Shown here: piece by piece, positions 33,561 to 42,258 of the stretch
Position numbering within the stretch: the stretch's first letter is position 1
Layout of the letters: the number at the start of each line of letters is the position of its first letter
NCBI GenBank assembly: GCA_001769655.1
Contig: MEPC01000042.1
Span: 1 to 64,000, forward strand
Origin: Bacteroidetes bacterium RIFCSPLOWO2_12_FULL_37_12
Lineage (GTDB): Bacteria; Bacteroidota; Bacteroidia; 2-12-FULL-37-12
DNA: 64,000 bases
Direction of reading: 5' to 3'
Program-made: the position numbers and the translations under genes
The notes under the pieces: generated by a model
The model's input: the letters and a program-made list of their open reading frames with translations, nothing else
Databases searched by the model: none
Told to the model about the DNA's origin: nothing

Positions 33561-36539
33561 TCAATAACCGAAAATATCTTTTAGCGTGAGTTCCTGAATT
33601 TTTCCATATTTTTCAAGGGTTTTGAAATTGATTTTATCTTTGGAACCAAGGACCAACAGGGTGCGGGGTTTATTCTTAACGTATTCATCACTGAATTTTT
33701 TTACATCATTAAGCGTAAAAGTTTGAACATTCCCGTAAATATCTTTCCTTAAATCAAAATCCAAACCGCGTTTTTTTGCTTTTTCATACTCAAACAGAAT
33801 GTCACTTTTAGTAATTCTTTCTGTTTCCATGGTACCGAGAATGGAATTTTTTGCCATGTTGAAAATATTTTCAGACAATGGCATATTATCAAGCAGGGAG
33901 AGCATGCCATTCAACGATTCATTCAGTTTATCTGCCTGAGTTCCTATATAAGCTGTCAGGTAATGACATTCATTTGCCGAAGCAGGCGCCCTGAAACGGG
34001 AACTAACTGAATACGCCAATGCACGGGACTCTCTGAGTTCCTGAAACACCAAACTGCTCATCCCTTCCCCAAAATACTCATTAAACAAACTTGCGACTGG
34101 AACAATATTCTTGTCAAATTTTACTGACTTCGCCACAAACATTAGTTCCGCCTGCACCATATCTTTATAATTTACCCAAAAGACCTTATTTTCTTTGGTA
34201 TCCTGCTCTGTAAATTTTTTAGAAACAGGGATGGGAAATAATTTTTCAGGCAATAAGTGATGTTTGCCTAAGTTGCCTGTAATTTGTTTTTCACTTTGAG
34301 TGCCATAATATAAAATGCGATGGTTCAGAGAAGATAAACTGCGGATAATAAAAATCAATTGTTCGGCGCTTAATGATTTTAATTGCTCATCGGAAAGTAC
34401 ATTGGTGAAAGGGGAATCACCGCCATATCTTGCATAATTCTGCATAGCGGTAAAAAGGATGACATTTTTAGAAAGTTTTGCATCGTTTCGTTCTTTAATT
34501 ATACCATCAATCATATTTAAAAACGCGGTCTGGTCCGGCTTACATTGTGCCAGCAGTTGTTCAAATAAACTAATTGCTTTCTGAAAATTTTCTTCCAACC
34601 CACTCAGATTAATCCACATTTGCTCGTTGGAAACAAATACATTGTACTGACATCCTAACTTGTACAACTCCTGTGAAAATTGTTCTGCAGAATATTTTTC
34701 AGTGCCTAAAAATTCAAGGTACTTCACGGCTATTTCTATTTTTGGATCCACGTTCTTACCAAAATCAAAATAATAATACATGCTGAACGTTGGGTTCTCT
34801 TCATTCTTTTTATAATATACAGACACGTCATTATGAATTTTAAGCTCTTTAATGTCTTGTTTAAAATCGAGAAAGACCGGTTTTAAGCGAGGAGGTTTTA
34901 CTTTGTAAATATTCTTTACGAAATCAGATTGTTCCTCGCGATTAACTGTGACAGGAGTTATGGATGGTTTGTCAACTTTCTGAACCACGGTATCGGGACC
35001 GGTGCGTTTATAAACAGCTACGTAATTATTTCCATAATAATGATTGGCAACTCTGATAATATCTTGCTTCGTAATTTTACTTAGGTCTGAAATTTTTGAG
35101 GCGAAGTTTTTCCAATCCATATCCATCGTAAATGCTTCCACCAGGGCATCTGCTCTTTCTGAATTATCCTCATACTTCTTATATAGCCGTAATTTATAAT
35201 CGGAAATGACGGCGGGTAACAGCCAATCCGGGAAATCGCCTTTTTTTATTTTTTCAATTTCCTGCATGAGTAACTGTTTTAAATTCTCAAGGGTTTGACC
35301 TTCACGCGGATGCCCCCAAAGAACATGCATGGAATAATCTTTCATAGTAACAGGAAAAGATCCTGCTTCCAGTACCAATTGTTTTTGATTCAAATCAAGG
35401 TCAATCAACCCTGCACTTTCATTTAAGAGAAGGTCGTTAATCATTTCCATGACTAAGACATCTTTATTACTATTACCCGGAAAACGAAAACCTAACATGA
35501 CTGACTCTGCATCGTAGCCATAAACATTTGATTCAATGGGTTGAGCAATGGGATTTTCAACCGGAGGAACATATTCGGGAATTTTTTTAGGTTTCAGATT
35601 ACCGAAATATTTATTAACAAGACGTATAGTGGCAGAAGGTTCAAAATCACCGGATAGGCACATAGCCATGTTATTAGGTACATAATACGTATCAAAATAC
35701 TGATGAATTTTTTTCATGGAGGGATTTTTCAAATGTTCTATGGTACCAATGGTGGTTTGTGTACCGTAAGTATGTTTTTGAAACATTTCTTTAAATAATT
35801 TTTCAAAGCATTTTCTGCGGTCATTATCTAATGTTCTGTTTTTCTCTTCGTAAACGGCTTCAAGTTCCGTATGAAAAAGGCGAAGAACCAATTCTCCGAA
35901 GCGTTCACCTTCAATCATTAGCCAACGTTCAAGTTCATTGGAAGGAATGTCATTTACATACACGGTTTGTTCTACGGAAGTATAAGCATTCGTGTATTGG
36001 GCTCCGATGGTTCCTACCATTTTATCGTATTCCTGAGCGATAGCAAGTGAAGCGGCAACACCGGAAATTGAATCAATCTGGTGGTACAGTTTTTTCCGTT
36101 CGGCTGGGTCGGTTTTAGTTCTGTAAACCTCGTAGAGTTCTTCTATTTTATTGAGTTCTTCCTTTTCTTTTTGAAAATCTTTGGTTCCAAAATGCGAAGT
36201 TCCTTTAAAGACCATGTGTTCTAAGTAATGGGCAAGTCCTGTTGTTTCATGGGGGTCAAATTTTGAACCTGCTTTAACAGCAATGCTTGTTTGAATACGG
36301 GGTTTATCTTTATAAACGGTCAGATAAACTCTCAAGCCATTTTGGAGAGTATAAATTCGGGTCCGGAGGGGATCATTGGTAACGGTTTCGAAGGTAAATT
36401 CACCATCATTTTCAACCAATTTCATGAATTGTGTTTCGGTAGAATTTGGTTCGAAAGTGAGGTTGGAAACCGGTTTAAGGGCTAAAAAAGCAACCAGAAA
36501 AACCAGAAGGGAGGAGAGCGTGATGCCGAGGGTGCGCAT
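33561..36539 (-). CDS. M16 family zinc metalloprotease (two-domain, secreted or periplasmic)
   Basis: The 992-residue protein is a full pitrilysin/insulinase-family peptidase. The inverted zinc motif HYLEH is at H104-E107-H108, with the downstream acidic segment LEAVYEEKN supplying the third ligand. The C-terminal half repeats the fold without the zinc motif, as in other tandem M16 proteins. Residues 1-26 are a signal or anchor segment. It probably degrades small peptides in the periplasm; substrate unknown. Confidence 0.93.
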   Translation of the reverse strand: MRTLGITLSSLLVFLVAFLALKPVSNLTFEPNSTETQFMKLVENDGEFTFETVTNDPLRTRIYTLQNGLRVYLTVYKDKPRIQTSIAVKAGSKFDPHETTGLAHYLEHMVFKGTSHFGTKDFQKEKEELNKIEELYEVYRTKTDPAERKKLYHQIDSISGVAASLAIAQEYDKMVGTIGAQYTNAYTSVEQTVYVNDIPSNELERWLMIEGERFGELVLRLFHTELEAVYEEKNRTLDNDRRKCFEKLFKEMFQKHTYGTQTTIGTIEHLKNPSMKKIHQYFDTYYVPNNMAMCLSGDFEPSATIRLVNKYFGNLKPKKIPEYVPPVENPIAQPIESNVYGYDAESVMLGFRFPGNSNKDVLVMEMINDLLLNESAGLIDLDLNQKQLVLEAGSFPVTMKDYSMHVLWGHPREGQTLENLKQLLMQEIEKIKKGDFPDWLLPAVISDYKLRLYKKYEDNSERADALVEAFTMDMDWKNFASKISDLSKITKQDIIRVANHYYGNNYVAVYKRTGPDTVVQKVDKPSITPVTVNREEQSDFVKNIYKVKPPRLKPVFLDFKQDIKELKIHNDVSVYYKKNEENPTFSMYYYFDFGKNVDPKIEIAVKYLEFLGTEKYSAEQFSQELYKLGCQYNVFVSNEQMWINLSGLEENFQKAISLFEQLLAQCKPDQTAFLNMIDGIIKERNDAKLSKNVILFTAMQNYARYGGDSPFTNVLSDEQLKSLSAEQLIFIIRSLSSLNHRILYYGTQSEKQITGNLGKHHLLPEKLFPIPVSKKFTEQDTKENKVFWVNYKDMVQAELMFVAKSVKFDKNIVPVASLFNEYFGEGMSSLVFQELRESRALAYSVSSRFRAPASANECHYLTAYIGTQADKLNESLNGMLSLLDNMPLSENIFNMAKNSILGTMETERITKSDILFEYEKAKKRGLDFDLRKDIYGNVQTFTLNDVKKFSDEYVKNKPRTLLVLGSKDKINFKTLEKYGKIQELTLKDIFGY

Positions 36540-36559
36540 TGGGGGGTGGAATTGCAGGG

Positions 36560-36567
36560 CAAATGTA
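36560..36567 (-). promoter_or_regulatory. -7 box of the M16 protease gene
   Basis: TACATTTG on the minus strand, 20 nt upstream of ATG 36539. No matching -33 TTG. Confidence 0.45.
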
Positions 36568-36641
36568 GGGAATATTAGGGGAATAAAATAGTGGTATGGG
36601 GTGTAGCCGTCAGCTTAAGGATAAATTTTGACTTTTCTTAA

Positions 36642-36682
36642 AGACCTCACCCCAGCCCCTCTCCAAAAAAATGGAGAGGGGG
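36642..36682. repeat. CCTCACCCCAGCCCCTC hairpin repeat, copy 2
   Basis: GACCTCACCCCAGCCCCTC, then TCC-A-run, then ATGGAGAGGGGG. It is nearly identical to 26696-26732 and in the same orientation. It lies between divergently transcribed genes. Confidence 0.8.
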
Positions 36683-36759
36683 ATAAATTGGTTGAATTTC
36701 TAAGCAGTGTGTGTGGAAATCAAAATTAAAATGGATATTTGGTTATTAATCAGATTTGA

Positions 36760-37614
36760 ATGAATTATACAGAAGAGATTTATTTTAAAAACAGTTGTTG
36801 GTATAAAAATTCAGGGGCATTGTTGCCGCTTGCATTACCACATCAACCGATAGCATTAAGCGCTCAGGAAATAAAACATTTATTCACATTGGCACCATCG
36901 TATCTGATTCGCTGGCACGAGGGTTTTGATATTGGATCTGAGACAAACTGGTGGTTCATCCTTAATGATAAACCCAGAGTGTTATCTGATTACAAGGAGA
37001 ATGACCGTTACAAAATTAAACGGGGAATGAAAATTTTTGAGCCACGTATGCTAACCATTTCAGAAGCAATAACAGAAATTTTATATCCCGTTTATGAAAA
37101 TGCATTTCTACGGTATAAAACATTTGAAAAAAAAGTGGTTCGGGAAAATTTTACACAAAAGCTATTAAAACTAAAAGAGAATCATGAGTTTTTTGGAGTA
37201 TTTAGCGGGGATAAACTTTCAGGATTTTCAATAAACTATTGTCAGGAGAATGCCTGTTTTTTGCGTTATATTTATTTTGACCCTCAGTTTTTACAGGGAT
37301 ACAGTTCATACGTTTTTTTTTATGGTGTTTGTCAACACTATCTGAACGAACGAAAATTCCGTTATGTCACCGATGGGGTGCGAAGCATAAGTCATCAAAC
37401 TAACGTACATGAGTTTCTGGAGAGCAAGTTTGGATTCAGGAAGGCGTATTGTCATTTAAAAATAAAGTACAGGATGGATGTAAAAGTTGGAATAAGGATG
37501 TTGTATCCATTCCGTAAGATTTTAAAAAAGATTGAGTCGCCTTTAATTGAACCCTTGAAGGTGGCGTTGTATCAGGAGGAGGTTTATAGGGGGGGGAGGA
37601 TTGGTAAGGTGTAG
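36760..37614 (+). CDS. Hypothetical protein, possible GNAT/FemAB-like acyltransferase
   Basis: The 284-residue cytosolic protein has no signal peptide. Its central part (about residues 95-230) alternates helices and strands in a pattern like an N-acyltransferase: FGVFSGDKLSGFSINYCQENACFLRYIYFDPQFLQGYSSYVFFYGV, then a FRYVTDGVRSISHQTNVHEFLESKFGFRKAYCHLKI segment that resembles the end of GNAT folds. No catalytic residue can be named. The C-terminal 40 residues are basic. It is divergent from the M16 protease. Confidence 0.6.
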   Translation: MNYTEEIYFKNSCWYKNSGALLPLALPHQPIALSAQEIKHLFTLAPSYLIRWHEGFDIGSETNWWFILNDKPRVLSDYKENDRYKIKRGMKIFEPRMLTISEAITEILYPVYENAFLRYKTFEKKVVRENFTQKLLKLKENHEFFGVFSGDKLSGFSINYCQENACFLRYIYFDPQFLQGYSSYVFFYGVCQHYLNERKFRYVTDGVRSISHQTNVHEFLESKFGFRKAYCHLKIKYRMDVKVGIRMLYPFRKILKKIESPLIEPLKVALYQEEVYRGGRIGKV

Positions 37615-37775
37615 GATTTAATTAAACAAGGTTGTTTATTTGCATACTATTTGTTAAAGCACCGTTGTATTTTAGCATGAAAAGAGCAATTATCCAATCC
37701 TTAATGGATTGGATAACCAGAAAAACCAAAAGAAATTTTTCTTCCGTAATTAAGGTAGAAAATAAAAGTGTAGTA

Positions 37776-38903
37776 ATGAAAATAATTATAATATCCATTT
37801 TTATTTTCCTTTTTTCCCGAATATCCTTTTGTCAATACAATGGTGCGTTAGATTATTTTTTTTTCAAAAGACATCCCAGCGCAAGAGCAGAATCTATGGG
37901 TCGTTCTTTTGTAAGTAATGGGGATGATGCAGGTTCAATATTTTATAACCCAGCAGGACTTAGTCAAATTAACGGATTTCAGAGTAGTATTAATTATGCA
38001 TCTCCTTTATATGCGCTTACTAAAGCAAAATATCTATTTTTTTCATCCAGTTATAAAATCAAAAATTATTCAATAGTTGGATTAGCAGTAAATCATCTTA
38101 CTTTCGGTGAAGAGTTTTTATTGACAACCACCAACTTTCCTGATGGTATTGGGGAAAAATTTACTCCTTTTATAACTAATTATACATTAACTTTTGCTTC
38201 CCAACCAATCCATAATTTGCATTTTGGAATAAACTCAAACTATCTTTTTTCTTCTTTCGGAGCAGTTACAGGGCATGGTTTATTTATGGATATAGGATCC
38301 CTAAAAAAATTTCCATTATTTAAAAACGGTTTGGGAAATCATTGTCTTTTCGTTGGATATAGTTTGATAAACTTCACTTTATCTGATTTTAAAAACGATA
38401 TAGAAGAACCCTACTCATCTACATTGAATGTCAATTATTCAGAAGCTGTAGAATTGCCAATAATTTCAAGATTTGGAATTAGTTACCAATATATTATGAT
38501 TAAACCTGTATTTGTGGATAGCCTCAATCTATTGGAATTTACATTTCATACTCAAATAGACAGGGTATTTAATTATGATTATTTGAAAGCTGAGAGAATT
38601 GGTTTAGAAATAAAAATCGCAGAAATTATTATTCTACGAAGCGGGTATTACTCGGAGACATTAAATGCCGGAAATTCTGCTTTTGAAAAAAACTGGAATA
38701 AAGATAAATTAAACGAATTTACCTACGGATTTGGAGCATGTCTTCCATTGAAAAAATTGACTTCAGGAAAGCTTCCTATGAAATTTTCGATTGACATGAC
38801 TTCTTTACCACAACCAAGTTATGTTATAAAAGAAAGCTATTTATTTGGAATAATTTCAGGACAGTTTACCAGTTTTAACATTTATTTTGGATGGGAGATT
38901 TAA
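37776..38903 (+). CDS. PorV/PorQ-like outer membrane beta-barrel protein
   Basis: Taken from the ATG at 37776 the product is 375 residues with a signal peptide (KIIIISIFIFLFSRISFC). The mature N-terminus has ARAESMGRSFVSNGDDAGSIFYNPAGLSQ, the hallmark of the PorV/PorQ (UPF0164-like) barrel family. Repeated amphipathic beta-strands follow. PorV-type proteins help T9SS cargo release, but many paralogues are unassigned and this one is not next to T9SS genes. An ORF start at 37632 would add 48 residues with no family match. Confidence 0.75.
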   Translation: MKIIIISIFIFLFSRISFCQYNGALDYFFFKRHPSARAESMGRSFVSNGDDAGSIFYNPAGLSQINGFQSSINYASPLYALTKAKYLFFSSSYKIKNYSIVGLAVNHLTFGEEFLLTTTNFPDGIGEKFTPFITNYTLTFASQPIHNLHFGINSNYLFSSFGAVTGHGLFMDIGSLKKFPLFKNGLGNHCLFVGYSLINFTLSDFKNDIEEPYSSTLNVNYSEAVELPIISRFGISYQYIMIKPVFVDSLNLLEFTFHTQIDRVFNYDYLKAERIGLEIKIAEIIILRSGYYSETLNAGNSAFEKNWNKDKLNEFTYGFGACLPLKKLTSGKLPMKFSIDMTSLPQPSYVIKESYLFGIISGQFTSFNIYFGWEI

Positions 38904-39039
38904 GAAACTTTGAGCAAGTCCGAAATTTTAGTAATGGTTGATTAACAAAACTTATATTTAGATTTTTTTTTTCATGCTCGGATATGATAGTTGATTTTAG
39001 ATAGTTGATTTTAGAACATGGTAAATTATCTGTGAAATT

Positions 39040-39090
39040 GGGATATTGGATGTGGGATGTGGGATGTGGGATGTGGGGATGTTGGATGTT
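39040..39090. repeat. 7-bp tandem repeat tract (GGATGTG)
   Basis: About six GGATGTG/GGATGTT units directly upstream of the promoter of the 56-residue membrane peptide. Confidence 0.85.
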
Positions 39091-39119
39091 GAGAACCACC
39101 AAAATTTATTGTACCTTTG
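39089..39119 (+). promoter_or_regulatory. Promoter of the 56-residue membrane peptide
   Basis: TTG (39089-39091), 20 nt, TACCTTTG (39112-39119), 17 nt before the ATG at 39137. Confidence 0.55.
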
Positions 39120-39136
39120 TATAAAAACGAATTTCT

Positions 39137-39307
39137 ATGGAAACCGGATTAACACTTTTGGGATTAGGTATCACCTTTGCCGCATTTATTTTTGCATGGA
39201 CAGGTAGAAAAATTGTAATTTCAAAAGACAAACTTATATTGGAAATAAGACAGATCTTCCAGGGATCCAATGGAAGAATTGATGAAATAACTAACCCTAT
39301 TATTTAA
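39137..39307 (+). CDS. Small single-pass membrane protein (56 aa)
   Basis: ATG at 39137 to TAA at 39305-39307. The product starts METGLTLLGLGITFAAFIFA: a hydrophobic helix at about residues 4-21, then a basic/amphipathic tail (WTGRKIVISKDKLILEIRQI). A promoter matching the phylum consensus lies just upstream, which supports a real gene. No family is recognised. A second open stretch in another frame after the stop (KIADGKRTRDMMREIRKG, 39306-39362) looks protein-like and could be a frameshifted tail. Confidence 0.6.
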   Translation: METGLTLLGLGITFAAFIFAWTGRKIVISKDKLILEIRQIFQGSNGRIDEITNPII

Positions 39308-39376
39308 GATCGCTGATGGTAAGAGAACCCGTGATATGATGCGCGAAATAAGAAAAGGGTAAAACTTTCTTTCTTC

Positions 39377-40027
39377 TCACCTCCCGCTAAATGCATAACT
39401 GATTAAATTGGCTCCCATTTTCAACGCCTGCTGTCGTTTTTCTTCCGGGTCATTATGCACATGGGGGTCCTCCCAACCATCGCTCAAATCGCTTTCATAA
39501 CTATAAAAGCAAACCAAGCGTCCTTCGTAAAAAATTCCAAAGCCCTGCGGGGGTTTCCCGTCATGTTCATGAACTTTGGGAAGTCCATTCGGGAAATCAT
39601 ATTTCTGATGATAAACAGGATGATAAAATGGCACTTCCACGAGTTCCTGCTGAGGAAATAATTTTTTTAATTCATTACGGATAAATTGGTCCATTCCGTA
39701 ATTGTCATCTATGTGAAGAAATCCTCCTCCCTTTAAATATTTTCTCAGATTCTCAACGTCAGATGGGGTGAATACAATATTTCCATGTCCTGTAACATGA
39801 ATAAATGGGAAGTTAAAAATTTCCGGACTACTTGCTTCTACAATAACCCTTTCAGGATGCAGATTGGTGTTGAGATTTTGATTGCAAAAGGCGATTAAAT
39901 TCGGAACAGAAGTGGGATTGGCATACCAGTCACCGCCTCCTGAGTATTTAAGCTGAGCAATTTTGATGGTTTGAGATAGTGCCACCATATAAGGGGCGAG
40001 AATCAAGGGAAGTAGGAGTTTTTTCAT
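39377..40027 (-). CDS. DUF4159 domain-containing secreted protein
   Basis: The 216-residue protein has a signal peptide (residues 1-18, ending ALS). The DUF4159 domain follows: KIAQLKYSGGGDWYANPTSVPNL, FPFIHVTGHGNIVFTPSDVENLRKYLKGGGFLHIDDNYGMDQF, then HPVYHQKYDFPNGLPKVHEHDG. The region looks like a glutamine amidotransferase-like flavodoxin fold of unknown role. It lies 120 bp downstream of rsmE on the same strand, a pairing seen elsewhere in Bacteroidota. Confidence 0.9.
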   Translation of the reverse strand: MKKLLLPLILAPYMVALSQTIKIAQLKYSGGGDWYANPTSVPNLIAFCNQNLNTNLHPERVIVEASSPEIFNFPFIHVTGHGNIVFTPSDVENLRKYLKGGGFLHIDDNYGMDQFIRNELKKLFPQQELVEVPFYHPVYHQKYDFPNGLPKVHEHDGKPPQGFGIFYEGRLVCFYSYESDLSDGWEDPHVHNDPEEKRQQALKMGANLISYAFSGR

Positions 40028-40041
40028 GTTGTGTATTGTTT

Positions 40042-40122
40042 AAATATCGAATAATGAACAAGGAAAAATGAATTTCGAAATACTTCATCATTCGAAATTC
40101 CTTGTTCAGTATTCATTATTAC
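40042..40122. repeat. Dispersed imperfect palindrome, copy C
   Basis: Arms AATGAACAAGGAAAAATGAA / TTTCGAAATACTTCA and ATTCGAAATTCCTTGTTCAG / TATTCATT. The best-paired of the three copies. Confidence 0.8.
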
Positions 40123-40147
40123 TTTTTTTTGATTTGTATAATTTACG

Positions 40148-40849
40148 TTAAGATTTCATTACAGAAAAATAACCAGCAACCAACACCCCCGCTGTCTCAG
40201 TACGTAATCGGTTTTGTCCAAGTGACACTTGTATAAAACCTTTTTTAACAGCCGATTCCACTTCAGAATTTGTAAAATCCCCTTCAGGACCAATAAGCAC
40301 AGTGACACTTTGTGTCATTTTGTTAACGAGGTTTGTAAAAAGAGGTGGTTCCTGATTTGCATTGGCTATTAATTTGATGCCTGAATGTATTCCATCAATA
40401 AATTTAAAAAAATCTTCCTGGTTTTCACATTCTGTAAACCAGGTTTGGCAGGATTGTTTTCCCGCTGAGATTATAATATTTCTGATACGCTCCCTATTTA
40501 CGTGTCTTTTTTCTGTCCGTTGGCAATTCAGAAATGTAACGACATCCACCCCCATCTCGGTTGCCTTTTCCACAAACCACTCTAAGCGTCCGGGGTTCTT
40601 TAAAGGGGATATGGCTATATGTAGTTCAGGTCTTTTTCGTTCACTGAAAATTTTTTTATTAATAATTTGAAGATTAACCGAGTTGGTTTTGATTTCTATA
40701 ATTTTACATTCATAAATGCTCCCACGTCCATCTCCTACTGAAATAATATCTCCTGCATTATGCCGCAATGATTTCACACAATGCTTTGCTTCTTCCCCGC
40801 TGAGGAGTATGGTGTCTGGATTTATTTCTGTTGAATAATATAATTCCAT
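40148..40849 (-). CDS. rsmE: 16S rRNA (uracil1498-N3)-methyltransferase
   Basis: The 233-residue SPOUT methyltransferase has an N-terminal PUA-like domain (HCVKSLRHNAGDIISVGDGRGSIY) and the SAM-binding knot GPEGDFTNSEVESAVKKGF with LGQNRLRTETAGVLV near the C-terminus. It methylates U1498 in helix 44 of 16S rRNA. Its start is one base after the envC stop region of the same strand, so it is probably co-transcribed with the EnvC-like gene. Confidence 0.96.
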   Translation of the reverse strand: MELYYSTEINPDTILLSGEEAKHCVKSLRHNAGDIISVGDGRGSIYECKIIEIKTNSVNLQIINKKIFSERKRPELHIAISPLKNPGRLEWFVEKATEMGVDVVTFLNCQRTEKRHVNRERIRNIIISAGKQSCQTWFTECENQEDFFKFIDGIHSGIKLIANANQEPPLFTNLVNKMTQSVTVLIGPEGDFTNSEVESAVKKGFIQVSLGQNRLRTETAGVLVAGYFSVMKS

Positions 40850-40850
40850 T

Positions 40851-42074
40851 TTATTTTTTCATCAACCAACTCTGAGGGTCTAATTTATTTTTATCTTTCC
40901 AAACCTGAAATTGTAATTCTGTTTTTCCGTTTTTATCTGTAAACACAGTGCCAATTTCATCTTTAAAATTCAAAGTGACACCGGGTTTTACCACTACATT
41001 CTGAAGATTGGCATACACAGTATAATAATCGCCATGCTCCACGATAACGGTTTGTTCCATACCGGGAACTGAAGCAATGGTAACCACTTTTCCTTTGTGT
41101 ACGCAACGTGCCACTTCCCCTTTGTAGGTTTGAATATCCACTCCGTTGTTTTCGATTTTAACATCCCTGAAAACAGGATGTTCACGCACGCCAAACTCTT
41201 TTGAAATAAATCCATTCGCTACGGGCCATAACATGCTCCCTTTATTTTTTGCAAATGCGTTTGAAATAACATCTGCTTCCGGTGTCCTTCCGATTTTTGC
41301 TTCTTTTTCTTTTTTCTTTCTCATCTCTTCTTTAATAATGGAATCAATTAACGTATCTAATTTCCGCACTTGCGCTTCCCTGAAACGGATTTCCTTTTTT
41401 AACTTGCTTTCCATGGATTTTAATTCTTTCACAAAATGGTCTTTTTGATTCCGTGATTGGGAAAGTTTTTTTTGCTCCATGATTTCCTGAGCCAGTAATC
41501 TAGATTTTTCATTTTTCCTGTCATTCAATTCTTCAATTTCCTTACCCAGCATATTTTGTATCTTATCAATTTCCATCATTTGTGATTTACGTGATTCTGT
41601 ATATTGCTTAAGATATTTCATTCTCATTCTAAGTTGATTAAATGAATTAGAAGCAAATAAAAACATGAGACGTTGTTTCTGATTCATGGATTTGGAAGAG
41701 GTGTAAATCATTTTTCCGTACTCATCCTTTAATTTTTTTAAGTCGCCTTGCAGGGCAATCACAATACTTTCACTTTCTCTGAGTTCCCCATCGGTAATTT
41801 TAATTTCTTTTTGAATGAGGCGAATCAAACGTTCTTGTCCGGCAATTGCTTCCGCCAACGCTTTTACCTGACTTACGGTAACCTCTTTTTCCTGCTGGGT
41901 TTCTTTTAAAATTTTTTGTGCTGATTCTATTTTCTGCAATTCATTTTTGCGCTGGTTTTCGTACTCAGTGCGGGATTTTTTTTTCTTCTGCGCGTATAAA
42001 AAATGCGTGTCACTTAGTATAAAAAAAACTAGGAGGAGAAGGGGAAGAAATATGGTACGGGGAATAAATTGCAT
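40851..42074 (-). CDS. EnvC-like murein hydrolase activator (degenerate LytM/M23)
   Basis: The 407-residue protein has a signal peptide (residues 1-28), a long coiled coil (about 30-270: ENQRKNELQKIESAQKILKE ... MESKLKKEIRFREAQVRKL) and a C-terminal LytM domain (about 285-405). The zinc residues are changed: the first site reads NNGVDI where active enzymes have His, and the last reads YANL where they have YxHL. This matches the catalytically dead EnvC type, which activates amidases that split septal peptidoglycan. First gene of the rsmE/DUF4159 group. Confidence 0.87.
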   Translation of the reverse strand: MQFIPRTIFLPLLLLVFFILSDTHFLYAQKKKKSRTEYENQRKNELQKIESAQKILKETQQEKEVTVSQVKALAEAIAGQERLIRLIQKEIKITDGELRESESIVIALQGDLKKLKDEYGKMIYTSSKSMNQKQRLMFLFASNSFNQLRMRMKYLKQYTESRKSQMMEIDKIQNMLGKEIEELNDRKNEKSRLLAQEIMEQKKLSQSRNQKDHFVKELKSMESKLKKEIRFREAQVRKLDTLIDSIIKEEMRKKKEKEAKIGRTPEADVISNAFAKNKGSMLWPVANGFISKEFGVREHPVFRDVKIENNGVDIQTYKGEVARCVHKGKVVTIASVPGMEQTVIVEHGDYYTVYANLQNVVVKPGVTLNFKDEIGTVFTDKNGKTELQFQVWKDKNKLDPQSWLMKK

Positions 42075-42110
42075 TTAATTTTTTTTTGATGTTGGATATT
42101 TGAAGAGTAG

Positions 42111-42217
42111 GTTTAAGTATCTGCCGCACTAACAAAACTACATTCTTAAATCATATTTACTTTTAATTTATAATTTTACATTTTACATTCAAAGAGAAGG
42201 TTTAAGTACCTTAAACC
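42111..42217. repeat. GTTTAAG-type interspersed repeats, downstream side of the TPR gene
   Basis: GTTTAAGTATCTGCCGCACT at 42111-42130 and the perfect palindrome GGTTTAAGTACCTTAAACC at 42199-42217. Related copies lie on the other side of the TPR gene at 43985-44062. Confidence 0.75.
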
Positions 42218-42258
42218 GGAGGGTCTTCCCGCCCTCTCACCTTCCTCCGTTCACCCTT

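Noticed and set aside
37632-37775. 48-residue N-terminal extension of the PorV-like protein
   Set aside because: A strong signal peptide starts at 37776 and the extension has no family match.
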